Assembly (NCBI GenBank): GCA_003455595.1
Contig: DMQT01000031.1
Coordinates: 1 to 8,063 of the forward strand
Direction of reading: 5' to 3'
DNA: 8,063 nucleotides
Source of the DNA: Betaproteobacteria bacterium
GTDB taxonomy: Bacteria; Pseudomonadota; Gammaproteobacteria; Burkholderiales; Sulfuriferulaceae
Shown here: one piece after another, positions 1 to 7,261 of the stretch
Numbering within the stretch: position 1 is the first letter of the stretch
How the letters are laid out: each line of letters starts with the position of its first letter
The notes under the pieces: generated by a model
Told to the model about the DNA's origin: nothing
The model's database searches: none
The model's input: the letters and a program-made list of their open reading frames with translations, nothing else
Position numbers and translations under genes: made by a program

Positions 1-1
1 C

Positions 2-1096
2 GCAACACTGACCGACCTGTTCCAACCCTATATGCTGGGCTCGCTGACGCTGGCGAACCGTATCGTGATGGCACCGCTGACGCGTAGCCGGGCGCTGGCG
101 GGCGATGTGCCGGGTCCGCTCGCGGTGACGTATTACACGCAACGGGCCAGCGCCGGCCTGATTATCAGCGAGGCAACGCAGATCACGCAGCAGGGTAAAG
201 GCTACGTGCAGACGCCAGGCATCTACAGCGCGGAGCAGATCGCTGGCTGGCGCAAGGTGACTGACGCAGTACATGCCGCAGGCGGGAAGATATTCATCCA
301 GCTCTGGCATGTCGGTCGCATTTCGCATCCGGAGTTCCAACCTGACGGTGCGCTCCCGGTGGCGCCCTCGGCCATCAAGCCCGAAGGCACGGTGTATACC
401 AGTCAGGGTAAAGAGGATATGGTCACGCCGCGTGCGCTCGAACTAGCCGAGATTCCCGGTGTTGTCGCCGACTACCAGCGTGCGGCGCAGAATGCACTCG
501 ATGCGGGTTTCGACGGCGTCGAGATTCATGCTGCCAACGGCTACCTGATCGACCAGTTCCTGCGCGACAAGACCAACCAGCGTAGCGATATTTACGGCGG
601 CAGCATCGAGAACCGCAGCCGTTTTCTGCTCGAAGTAACCGATGCCGTGCTCTCGGTGTGGCCCCCGGAACGCGTGAGTGTGCGCCTTTCGCCGCTCAGT
701 GCGTTTAATGACATCGACGACAGCAATCCAGCGCCGCTATTCAGTTACGTGGTCGACCAACTGGGCGCGCGCAACTTGGGCTATGTGCATATGATCGAAG
801 GCAACACCGGCGGCCCGCGTGAAACCGGGCGCGACTTCGATTTCGATAGCCTGCGCCAGCACTTTCCCAATGCCTGGATGGTCAATAACTGCTATACGCG
901 TGAAATGGCGCTGGCCGCACGGGCCGGCAATACGGCTGATCTCATCGCCTTCGGCCGGCCATTTATTTCCAACCCTGATCTGGTCGAGCGCCTGCGCAGT
1001 AATGCACCGCTTAACGAGCTGGATCCAACTACTCTTTATGGCGGCGATGAGCACGGCTACACCGACTACCCTTTCCTCAATCAAGCCCAGGATTAA
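2..1096 (+). CDS. Old Yellow Enzyme family ene-reductase (NemA-like), 5' end outside the window
   Basis: This is an FMN-dependent, NAD(P)H-using flavin oxidoreductase of the Old Yellow Enzyme family. Such cytoplasmic TIM-barrel enzymes reduce activated C=C bonds, and some members reduce nitro compounds and nitrate esters. The first ATG in the window (32) is probably not the start: the frame is open to the left edge and encodes ATLTDLFQPY, which matches the usual N-terminus (LF-P--LG-LTL-NR), so the true start lies just upstream. Counting from the codon at 32, visible family motifs are MAPLTR (13-18, with Thr17 near the flavin), QLWHVGR (90-96), the substrate-binding pair His166/Asn169 with Tyr171 in HAANGYL, YGGSIENR (188-195), Arg218, FGRPFISNPDL (308-316 region) and the C-terminal YGG...GYTDYP. 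HxxN, not HxxH, resembles yeast OYE more than PETN reductase. The next gene starts 3 nt after the stop, so the two are probably cotranscribed. The exact substrate cannot be read from sequence. Confidence 0.93.
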   Translation, partial: ATLTDLFQPYMLGSLTLANRIVMAPLTRSRALAGDVPGPLAVTYYTQRASAGLIISEATQITQQGKGYVQTPGIYSAEQIAGWRKVTDAVHAAGGKIFIQLWHVGRISHPEFQPDGALPVAPSAIKPEGTVYTSQGKEDMVTPRALELAEIPGVVADYQRAAQNALDAGFDGVEIHAANGYLIDQFLRDKTNQRSDIYGGSIENRSRFLLEVTDAVLSVWPPERVSVRLSPLSAFNDIDDSNPAPLFSYVVDQLGARNLGYVHMIEGNTGGPRETGRDFDFDSLRQHFPNAWMVNNCYTREMALAARAGNTADLIAFGRPFISNPDLVERLRSNAPLNELDPTTLYGGDEHGYTDYPFLNQAQD

Positions 1097-1099
1097 ATC

Positions 1100-2254
1100 A
1101 TGCAGAATTTCAGCCTTCATAACCCGACGCGGATACTTTTCGGCCAAGGCCAACTGGCCAATCTTGCAGCTGAAATTCCCGCTGGTGCCCGTATTCTCAT
1201 TACCTACGGCGGCGGCAGTGTGGTCAAGACCGGCACGCTGGATGAGGTCAAAACCGCGCTCAAGGACTTCACCGTATTTGAATTTGCCGGCATCGAGCCC
1301 AACCCCACGTATGAAACCCTGATGCAGGCGGTGGAGTTGGCGCGCCGCGAACGGATTGATTTCCTGCTCGCCGTGGGCGGTGGTTCGGTGATTGACGGGA
1401 CCAAGTTCATCGCCGCCGCCATCCCGTTTGAAGGTGATCCGTGGCGCATACTTTCAGAGCATGCCGCTGTGGTCAGCGCCATCCCGTTTGGTACGGTGCT
1501 CACGCTGCCCGCTACCGGCTCGGAAATGAACAACTTCGCCGTGATCACCCGGCGCGAGGGGAATGACAAGCTGGCGTTTGCCAGTCCGATGATATTTCCG
1601 CGTTTTTCGGTGCTCGATCCTACCCGTACCTATACGCTGCCGCCGCGCCAGGTGGCCAACGGCGTAGTCGATGCATTCGTGCATATTGTCGAGCAATACC
1701 TGACCTATCCAGCCGACGCAAAGGTGCAGGATCGTTTTGCCGAAGGCTTGTTGCTCACCTTGATCGAAGAGGGTCCGAAAGCGCTGCAAACCCCGCAAGA
1801 CTATGCTGTGCGTGCCAACCTGATGTGGACCGCGACGCTGGCGCTGAACGGCCTGATCGGCGCGGGCGTGCCGCAGGATTGGGCTACGCATATGCTCGGT
1901 CACGAACTCACCGCGCTGCACGGGCTCGACCATGCGCAAACGCTGGCGGTTGTGTTGCCAGCCATGTTGCAGGTAAGGCGTACGCAAAAGCGCGCCAAGC
2001 TGTTGCAATACGCAGAGCGGGTATGGGGGGTGCGCGACGGCGATGAAGACGCGCGGATTGACGCGGCTATTCAACGTACACGGGAATTTTTCGAAGCGAT
2101 GCAAGTACCGACCCGCCTGTCTGATTATGGCATCGGCACGGATGCTATCCCCGCACTGGTGGCGCAATTGGAACGGCACGGTATGGTCGCGTTGGGTGAG
2201 CATCAGAATGTCGATTTGATCGAATCACGGCAGGTGTTTGAATTGGCTGTCTGA
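1100..2254 (+). CDS. yqhD: NADPH-dependent aldehyde reductase / iron-type alcohol dehydrogenase, YqhD family
   Basis: This 384-residue protein is close to E. coli YqhD (387 residues, from memory) along its whole length. YqhD is a cytoplasmic group III metal alcohol dehydrogenase that uses NADPH to reduce short-chain and lipid-peroxidation-derived aldehydes. The N-terminus has the LHNPTRILFG start of the family, the nucleotide-binding GGGS at 37-40 and a second GGGSVIDGTKF at 93-103. The four metal ligands are intact: Asp191, His195, His264 and His278 (in DAFVH, WATHMLGHE and HGLDH), each three positions before the E. coli equivalents. The ATG is preceded by AGGA at 1089-1092, 7 nt away, inside the end of the preceding gene. 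The coupling to an ene-reductase suggests both act on electrophilic carbonyl compounds; this is inference. No regulator such as yqhC is in the window. A more specific physiological name (e.g. butanol dehydrogenase) is possible, but the YqhD family call is firm. Confidence 0.95.
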   Translation: MQNFSLHNPTRILFGQGQLANLAAEIPAGARILITYGGGSVVKTGTLDEVKTALKDFTVFEFAGIEPNPTYETLMQAVELARRERIDFLLAVGGGSVIDGTKFIAAAIPFEGDPWRILSEHAAVVSAIPFGTVLTLPATGSEMNNFAVITRREGNDKLAFASPMIFPRFSVLDPTRTYTLPPRQVANGVVDAFVHIVEQYLTYPADAKVQDRFAEGLLLTLIEEGPKALQTPQDYAVRANLMWTATLALNGLIGAGVPQDWATHMLGHELTALHGLDHAQTLAVVLPAMLQVRRTQKRAKLLQYAERVWGVRDGDEDARIDAAIQRTREFFEAMQVPTRLSDYGIGTDAIPALVAQLERHGMVALGEHQNVDLIESRQVFELAV

Positions 2255-2286
2255 ACCCGTCCCAGCCCAGCCGGGGTGCGGTACAA

Positions 2287-2988
2287 CTAAAAATTGTGCT
2301 GCATCACCGCGCGCGCCACTACCCAGCATTGCACCTCTACCGCACCGGCTTTTAGCAATACTTCCGTCAGCGCCTCCAATGTGCTGCCGCTGGTCATCAC
2401 ATCGTCAATAATCGCTACCCTTTTTCCCGCCACGCGGGTATTGCAGGTAAACGCCTCGCGCAGGTTTTTGCGGCGCTGCTTGAGCGGCAGGCTGGCTTGC
2501 GGTGCGGTATCAATGACGCGTGTGGCGGCATTTGGCCATACCGGCAGGCATAGCTGCTGTGCCATGTGCCGGGCAATTTCATGCGCCTGGTTAAAGCCGC
2601 GTTCGCGCAGCCGGTTGGGGTGCAGCGGCATTGGGATGAGCAGGTCGGGCAAGGCGTGCCCGACCACGCGCGCGCATAGCGTATCTGCCAACAGCGAGAC
2701 GACGGCAAGCTGGTGTCCGTATTTGAGGGCCAGCACCAGACGATCGAGCGGAAACGCATAGGTAAATGCGACCTCGGTTCGGCTGAAGGGCGGCGGGTGT
2801 TTGAGGCACTGGCCGCAGAGATGGCCGTCGAGCGCAGGCATCGCACATGCCGGACAACACGCCGCCGTATGGTAGGGCAAATCTGCGTGGCAGTCGGGGC
2901 AGAGTTTGGCACGCCCCGAATAGGCGCCGCACAGCAGGCAATCCTGCGGCAGCAGGTGCTGCATAAAATTTGTGCAGATGTTCAGCAT
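2287..2988 (-). CDS. comF: ComF family protein (phosphoribosyltransferase-like, GntX type)
   Basis: A 233-residue protein with the two-part structure of ComF/GntX proteins. The N-terminal part has four cysteine pairs, C17/C20, C30/C33, C45/C48 and C58/C61, forming a double zinc-ribbon-like region. The C-terminal part is a type I phosphoribosyltransferase fold with PMPLHPNRLRERGFNQA (119-135) and the PRPP-binding motif IDDVMTSGST (194-203). ComF is required for DNA uptake in naturally competent bacteria, where it is thought to act in the cytosol on incoming single-stranded DNA; in other species its role is unclear. No enzymatic reaction is established from sequence. The gene is convergent with yqhD (32-nt gap) and divergent from the biotin operon. 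In E. coli the homologue gntX lies next to bioH, so linkage to biotin genes is not unique. The start at 2988 lacks a clear ribosome binding site; Met9 (2964) is a possible alternative, also without one. Confidence 0.93.
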   Translation of the reverse strand: MLNICTNFMQHLLPQDCLLCGAYSGRAKLCPDCHADLPYHTAACCPACAMPALDGHLCGQCLKHPPPFSRTEVAFTYAFPLDRLVLALKYGHQLAVVSLLADTLCARVVGHALPDLLIPMPLHPNRLRERGFNQAHEIARHMAQQLCLPVWPNAATRVIDTAPQASLPLKQRRKNLREAFTCNTRVAGKRVAIIDDVMTSGSTLEALTEVLLKAGAVEVQCWVVARAVMQHNF

Positions 2989-3002
2989 TGGGTGGGTAAA
3001 AA

Positions 3003-3031
3003 TTGACTATCAGGCTGAAATAAAAGACAAT
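3003..3031 (+). promoter_or_regulatory. Putative sigma70 promoter of the biotin operon
   Basis: TTGACT at 3003-3008 matches the -35 consensus at five of six positions. GACAAT at 3026-3031 matches the -10 consensus at four of six, with an optimal 17-nt spacer. It lies in the 71-nt divergent gap and would start transcription about 20 nt before the ATG at 3060. I see no convincing BirA-type operator (a long TTGT-AACC / GGTT-ACAA dyad) or BioR-like site over it. The call comes from motif match only. Confidence 0.5.
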
Positions 3032-3059
3032 TCCGTCACTATATCGCGCAGGCATTCAG

Positions 3060-3446
3060 ATGAAAGTTAAAAAAGTCATTACGGCGGCGCATTCCCGTTT
3101 TGCGGCGCAGTTGTTTGGCATCGCCAGCATCATCGCTACGCTGATTGCACCGCTACTGATGATCTGGATCGCTGCGTCAATTTTTGTGTACGCCTCCATT
3201 GCGCACCACCCCAACCCGCTCACCGTGCAATACAACCGCTTTGCCGGTTATCGGTTTTACGGCGCGGCCGGGGCGATGATGATCATTGGGCAACCGATTT
3301 ACATGCTGTTCGACAACTGGCACGGGCTGGTGGCGGTGTGGGCAATTATGGTTGCAATCGTGGTGCCGTGGGGGCTGTGGGCCATTTACAAAGCAAGCCG
3401 GGAAAACTGGCAAGACATCACTATCGAGGTAGAAACCAATGAATGA
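3060..3446 (+). CDS. Small integral membrane protein of unknown function, first gene of the biotin operon
   Basis: I do not recognise this 128-residue protein. It has a short basic N-terminus (MKVKK), a long hydrophobic segment at about 19-46, a second weaker one at about 64-82 and a third at about 88-110. A polar, acidic tail ends in IEVETNE. Two or three transmembrane helices are likely, probably in the inner membrane; the N-terminal helix has no obvious signal peptidase site. There are no cysteines and no recognisable catalytic motif. A CAGG at 3049-3052 lies 7 nt before the ATG. Its stop overlaps the bioB start by 8 nt, which together with the good upstream promoter makes it the leading gene of the biotin transcript. 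Its position could suggest a role in biotin or precursor handling, but it may simply be a passenger gene; it does not resemble the biotin transporter BioY as I know it. That it is a real gene is well supported by length, membrane-protein composition and tight packing. Confidence 0.8.
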   Translation: MKVKKVITAAHSRFAAQLFGIASIIATLIAPLLMIWIAASIFVYASIAHHPNPLTVQYNRFAGYRFYGAAGAMMIIGQPIYMLFDNWHGLVAVWAIMVAIVVPWGLWAIYKASRENWQDITIEVETNE

Positions 3447-4419
3447 TATGACCCAACCCACTGCGACAGACACCCCACAAACATGGCGCGTTGCCGAGGT
3501 GGAGGCGTTGTTTGCGTTGCCATTCAGCGACTTGATGTTCCAGGCGCAAACGATGCACCGCACGCATTTTGATCCGAATAGTGTGCAACTCTCCACGCTG
3601 CTGTCGATCAAAACCGGCGGCTGCTCGGAGGATTGTGGCTACTGCCCGCAGGCCGCACGCTACGACACCGGCGTGGAAAATCAGGGTTTGCTGGAAATCA
3701 ACGCGGTGCTAGACGCCGCGCGTGCCGCCAAGGCGGCGGGTGCAACGCGCTTCTGCATGGGCGCTGCCTGGCGCGGGCCGAAGCAGCGCGATCTTGATCC
3801 GGTGCTGGACATGGTGCGCGAAGTCAAAGCGCTGGGGCTGGAAACCTGCGCCACGCTGGGCATGCTGAAAGACGGCCAAGCCGAGCAATTGCGCGACGCC
3901 GGGCTGGACTACTACAACCACAACCTTGACACCTCGCCCGAGTTTTACGGCGAGATCATCACCACGCGCGATTACCAGGATCGCCTCGACACGCTGGAAC
4001 GCGTGCGCGGTGCCGATCTGCACGTGTGCTGCGGCGGCATCGTCGGCATGGGCGAATCACGCACCCAGCGTGCCGGGTTGATTGCCCAGTTGGCCAATCT
4101 CGACCCGCAGCCGGAATCGGTGCCGATCAACATGCTGGTGCAGGTCGAAGGCACGCCGCTGCAGGACACTGCCGCGATGGACCCGCTGGAATTCGTGCGC
4201 ACCATAGCGGTGGCGCGCATTGTGCTGTCAAAAAGCTACGTGCGGCTATCGGCCGGGCGACAGGAAATGTCCGAAGCCATCCAGGCGCTGTGCTTTCTGG
4301 CTGGCGCCAACTCGATTTTTTACGGCGAAAAGCTGCTTACCACCGGCAATCCGGATGTCTCGCGCGACCGCGACCTGCTCGATAAGCTGGGTATACGCGC
4401 GCAGGGCGCAGCGCACTAA
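3439..4419 (+). CDS. bioB: Biotin synthase (radical SAM enzyme)
   Basis: BioB converts dethiobiotin to biotin, inserting sulfur by radical SAM chemistry in the cytoplasm. The 326-residue protein has the radical SAM cluster motif at Cys62, Cys66 and Cys69 ([11 protein letters not shown]). The ligands of the second [2Fe-2S] cluster, Cys106, Cys137, Cys197 and Arg269, are all present at a constant offset of nine from E. coli Bio[22 protein letters not shown] and SAGR are further family signatures. The chosen ATG is preceded by GAGGT (3426-3430) at 8 nt; the alternative Met4 (3448) would be too far from it. The start overlaps the stop of the membrane-protein gene by 8 nt (ATGAATGA). All active-site residues are intact, so a functional enzyme is expected. 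Confidence 0.98.
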   Translation: MNDMTQPTATDTPQTWRVAEVEALFALPFSDLMFQAQTMHRTHFDPNSVQLSTLLSIKTGGCSEDCGYCPQAARYDTGVENQGLLEINAVLDAARAAKAAGATRFCMGAAWRGPKQRDLDPVLDMVREVKALGLETCATLGMLKDGQAEQLRDAGLDYYNHNLDTSPEFYGEIITTRDYQDRLDTLERVRGADLHVCCGGIVGMGESRTQRAGLIAQLANLDPQPESVPINMLVQVEGTPLQDTAAMDPLEFVRTIAVARIVLSKSYVRLSAGRQEMSEAIQALCFLAGANSIFYGEKLLTTGNPDVSRDRDLLDKLGIRAQGAAH

Positions 4420-4439
4420 ATCCACGGGTGACGAGCGCG

Positions 4440-5609
4440 ATGCCTTTTGCTGCGCTGGCGCGGTTGCGTGATGACCTGGCGCAACTGGAAGCGCAAGGCC
4501 TGAAGCGTCAGCGGCGGCTGCTGGAAAGTCCGCAAGGCACGCACATACAGGTGGACGGGCGGGCGCTGGTGTCGTTTTGCAGTAATGACTATCTCGGTCT
4601 GGCCAGTCATCCCGCGCTGTGTGACGCCGCCAGTGCCGCAGCGCAGACCATGGGCGTGGGCGCGGGTGCGTCGCACCTCATCACCGGCCACCACGCCGCG
4701 CATCACGCGTTTGAAACCCGCTTCGCCGAATTCGTTGGGCTGCCTGCCGCGCTGCTGTTTTCTACCGGCTACATGGCGAATATCGGCGTGGTCACGGCGT
4801 TACTCGGGCGCGATGGCGCGGTGTTTGGCGACCGTCTCAACCACGCCTCGCTGAACGACGCCGCACTGCTGTCACGTGCTAAATTCTTTCGCTATCCGCA
4901 CAATGATCTGGCCACGCTGGACACGCAACTGGCTGCCAGTACGGCGCGGCAAAAACTGGTATTGGTCGATGCGGTATTCAGCATGGACGGCGATATTGCC
5001 CCGCTGCCAGCATTGCTGGCGCTGTGTGAACGCCATGATGCCTGGTTGCTGGTGGACGACGCGCACGGCTTCGGCGTGCTGGGACACAACGGCCGCGGTG
5101 CGCTGAGTCATTTCGGGCTGGTTTCGCCGCGCATCGTGTACATGGCGACACTGGGCAAGGCCGCAGGCGTGGCCGGTGCAGTGGTGGCGGGTGCGGCAGA
5201 GGTGATCGACTGGCTGGTACAAAGCGCGCGCACCTACATTTACACCACTGCAACGCCGCCACTGCTGTCGGCGACGTTGCTGGCGAGCATGGATTTGATC
5301 GAATCGGGCGATGCGCGTCGTGCGCAATTACAGCAGTTGATTCAGCAATTACGCGATGGTCTGGCAGGCAGCGCCTGGCAGCTGATGGCGTCGGACACGC
5401 CGATACAGCCGGTGCTGATCGGCGGCAACATTGCTGCGCTGGCTGCCAGCCAGGTGCTGCTGGAGCGCGGCATGCTGGTATCGGCGATACGCCCGCCTAC
5501 CGTGCCGGTCAACGCGGCGCGCCTGCGGATCACCTTATCGGCAGCGCACACGCAGGCCGAGGTGGCGCAACTGGTGGTGGCGTTGAACGCGCTGCAGGCG
5601 CATGACTGA
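4440..5609 (+). CDS. bioF: 8-amino-7-oxononanoate synthase (KAPA synthase)
   Basis: BioF is a PLP-dependent cytoplasmic enzyme of the alpha-oxoamine synthase family. It condenses pimeloyl-ACP (or pimeloyl-CoA) with L-alanine to give KAPA. From the ATG at 4440 the protein has 389 residues, close to the family length. Visible signatures are FCSNDYLGLASHP near 46-58, GAGASHLITG, DRLNHASLNDAA with the PLP-stacking His135, VDDAHGFGVLG with Asp207 and His209, and the Schiff-base Lys240 in TLGKAAGVAGAVV. I chose ATG 4440 because GGTGA at 4427-4431 sits 8 nt before it and the resulting N-terminus (MPFAALARL) suits the family. An in-frame GTG at 4428 would add four residues but lacks a ribosome binding site. 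The gene begins 20 nt after bioB and its end overlaps bioH by 8 nt. Confidence 0.97.
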   Translation: MPFAALARLRDDLAQLEAQGLKRQRRLLESPQGTHIQVDGRALVSFCSNDYLGLASHPALCDAASAAAQTMGVGAGASHLITGHHAAHHAFETRFAEFVGLPAALLFSTGYMANIGVVTALLGRDGAVFGDRLNHASLNDAALLSRAKFFRYPHNDLATLDTQLAASTARQKLVLVDAVFSMDGDIAPLPALLALCERHDAWLLVDDAHGFGVLGHNGRGALSHFGLVSPRIVYMATLGKAAGVAGAVVAGAAEVIDWLVQSARTYIYTTATPPLLSATLLASMDLIESGDARRAQLQQLIQQLRDGLAGSAWQLMASDTPIQPVLIGGNIAALAASQVLLERGMLVSAIRPPTVPVNAARLRITLSAAHTQAEVAQLVVALNALQAHD

Positions 5610-6369
5610 TTTGCACATCGAGTCGTCGGGCGCAGGCGTCAATCTGGTGTTGCTGCATGGCTGGGGCATGCACGGCGGGGTGTGGGCGGGCGTGGTGCCT
5701 GCACTGGCGCAGCGCTATCGCGTGCACGTGGTGGATTTGCCCGGCTATGGCGACAGCGCGGCGATCGCGCCGTATACGCTGGATACACTCGCACAGCAGC
5801 TGGCGGATGCGCTGCCATCGCGCTTTCATCTGTGCGGCTGGTCGCTAGGCGGGCAGATCGCGCTGACCTTGGCCGCCACTTACCCGTCGCGCGTGCAGCG
5901 GCTGGTGACGGTGGGTTGCAATCCGTGTTTCGTCAACCGTGCTGACTGGTCGCTGGGCGTGGCGCCGACGGTGTTGCAGCTGTTTGCCGACGGTCTGGCG
6001 CACGATTACGCCGGCACGTTGAAGCGCTTTCTCGCCTTGCAGGCGCAAGGTGATGCGGCGGCGCGTGCGGTGTTGGGGCAGCTGCGCGCGCTGCTGTTTG
6101 CGCGCGGCCAGCCGACCGAAGCGGTGCTCAAGGATGGCTTGGCGATTTTGCTGCACGCCGATTTGCGCGCGAACCTCGCCGGGATTACCCAAGCTGCATT
6201 GGTGATACACGGCGAACACGACACACTGGCACCGCTGGCCGCAGGGCAGTGGTTGGCGGATGCGCTGCCATACGCACGCCTGCACGCGGTAGCAGGCGCA
6301 TCGCACGCGCCATTTCTTTCACACAGCGCCGATTTCACGGCAGCCTTAACGGATTTTTTGCATGGCTGA
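5602..6369 (+). CDS. bioH: Pimeloyl-ACP methyl ester carboxylesterase
   Basis: BioH hydrolyses the methyl ester of pimeloyl-ACP, which ends chain extension in the BioC-BioH pathway and releases the substrate for BioF. It is a cytoplasmic alpha/beta-hydrolase. In this 255-residue protein the catalytic triad is Ser81 (in CGWSLGGQ), Asp207 (GEHDTLAP) and His235 (AGASHAPF), nearly the same numbering as E. coli BioH (82, 207, 235). LLHGWGMHGGVW at 17-28 forms the oxyanion region. The cap domain lies between about 110 and 185. The ATG overlaps the bioF stop (ATGACTGA, 5602-5609), with a CAGG only 3 nt upstream, so translation may depend on coupling to bioF. The generic hydrolase fold alone would not decide the function; the location between bioF and bioC, and the BioH-like sequence, do. 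Confidence 0.96.
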   Translation: MTDLHIESSGAGVNLVLLHGWGMHGGVWAGVVPALAQRYRVHVVDLPGYGDSAAIAPYTLDTLAQQLADALPSRFHLCGWSLGGQIALTLAATYPSRVQRLVTVGCNPCFVNRADWSLGVAPTVLQLFADGLAHDYAGTLKRFLALQAQGDAAARAVLGQLRALLFARGQPTEAVLKDGLAILLHADLRANLAGITQAALVIHGEHDTLAPLAAGQWLADALPYARLHAVAGASHAPFLSHSADFTAALTDFLHG

Positions 6370-7261
6370 GGACAGCTACGATCTCGACAAACGTCTGGTG
6401 CGCGCGGCATTCGACCACGCCGCACCGAGCTATGACGCGCACGCGGTGCTGCAGCGCGAGATTACCGACCGCATGCTGGCGCGGCTCGATTACATCAAGC
6501 ATGCGCCAATGCTGCTACTCGACGCCGGTGCCGGCACCGGTTACGGCAGCACGCAGTTGCGTACGCGCTACCCCGATGCGCATTTGCTGGCGCTCGATCT
6601 GGCTGAATCCATGCTGCAAATCGCGCGTCCCAAACCCAGTCTGTGGCAGCGCCTCAGCCGTGCTGCGCCATTCGATGCAGTATGCGCGGATATTGACCGG
6701 CTACCGCTGAAAACGTCCAGCGTGGACATGGTGTGGTCGAGCCTGGCGCTGCAATGGTGCAATGACATGAATGTGAGTTTTGGCGAGCTCTACCGCGTGC
6801 TGGCACCCGGCGGGCTGTTGATGTTTGCCACTTTCGGGCCGGATACCCTGAAAGAGTTGCGCCAGGCCTTCGCCTGCGTGGACGGTTACAGTCACGTCAA
6901 CCGTTTCGTTGACATGCACGACATCGGCGATGTGCTGGTGTCAGCCGGGTTCGCCACGCCGGTGATGGACATGGAATACATTACCCTCACCTATGACGAT
7001 CTAAAACCCCTGATGCAAGAACTCAAAGCGATTGGTGCGCACAACGTCACCGCCGGGCGCAATCAAGGGCTGATGGGACGTACGCGCTGGCAAGCGCTTG
7101 AGGCGGCCTACGAAAAATTCCGCCAGGAAGGCCGTCTGCCCGCAACGTATGAAGTGATTTATGGCCACGCCTGGGTGAATCAGAAAACCCGCACTGCGGA
7201 TGGCCGTCACATCATCCAGATGGATATACAGCGTCACCGTTCCGAAAAAGGTCTGCTGTGA
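6362..7261 (+). CDS. bioC: Malonyl-ACP O-methyltransferase
   Basis: BioC transfers a methyl group from SAM to the free carboxyl of malonyl-ACP, disguising it as a fatty acid primer so that the FAS II system can extend it to a pimeloyl chain. The 299-residue protein has the class I SAM-binding motif DAGAGTG (54-60), the acidic residue after strand 2 (Asp79 in LALDL) and CADI (108-111). The BioC-type stretch SLALQWCNDM (127-136), LYRVLAPGG and HVNRFVDMHDI follow. It is longer than E. coli BioC (251 residues, from memory). Part of the excess is a loop around 88-104 (KPSLWQRLSRAAPF) after the motif at Asp79, and part is a C-terminal tail including HIIQMDIQRHR. The start overlaps bioH by 8 nt (ATGGCTGA); a GGA at 6351-6353 may serve as a weak ribosome binding site. 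Confidence 0.96.
   Translation: MAEDSYDLDKRLVRAAFDHAAPSYDAHAVLQREITDRMLARLDYIKHAPMLLLDAGAGTGYGSTQLRTRYPDAHLLALDLAESMLQIARPKPSLWQRLSRAAPFDAVCADIDRLPLKTSSVDMVWSSLALQWCNDMNVSFGELYRVLAPGGLLMFATFGPDTLKELRQAFACVDGYSHVNRFVDMHDIGDVLVSAGFATPVMDMEYITLTYDDLKPLMQELKAIGAHNVTAGRNQGLMGRTRWQALEAAYEKFRQEGRLPATYEVIYGHAWVNQKTRTADGRHIIQMDIQRHRSEKGLL

Noticed and set aside
737..1153. Minus-strand open frame across the ene-reductase/yqhD junction
   Set aside because: It is antisense to two well-supported genes, has no ribosome binding site that I can see and no family motif.
1454..2203. Open frame of 249 codons on the minus strand inside yqhD
   Set aside because: It lies entirely antisense to a gene with intact metal ligands and family-wide similarity. 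Its translation is rich in His, Arg and Gln with no recognisable domain, as expected of a shadow frame in GC-rich DNA.
2255..2299. Possible bidirectional terminator between yqhD and comF
   Set aside because: Short GC matches (CCC/GGG) and a GTACAA/TTGTGC pairing exist, but the stems are short, the second overlaps the comF stop, and neither is followed by a convincing T-run in either direction.
2989..3059. BirA or BioR operator over the biotin promoter
   Set aside because: TTGAC and GACAA flank the spacer but are not reverse complements of each other, and no long dyad of the known types is present.
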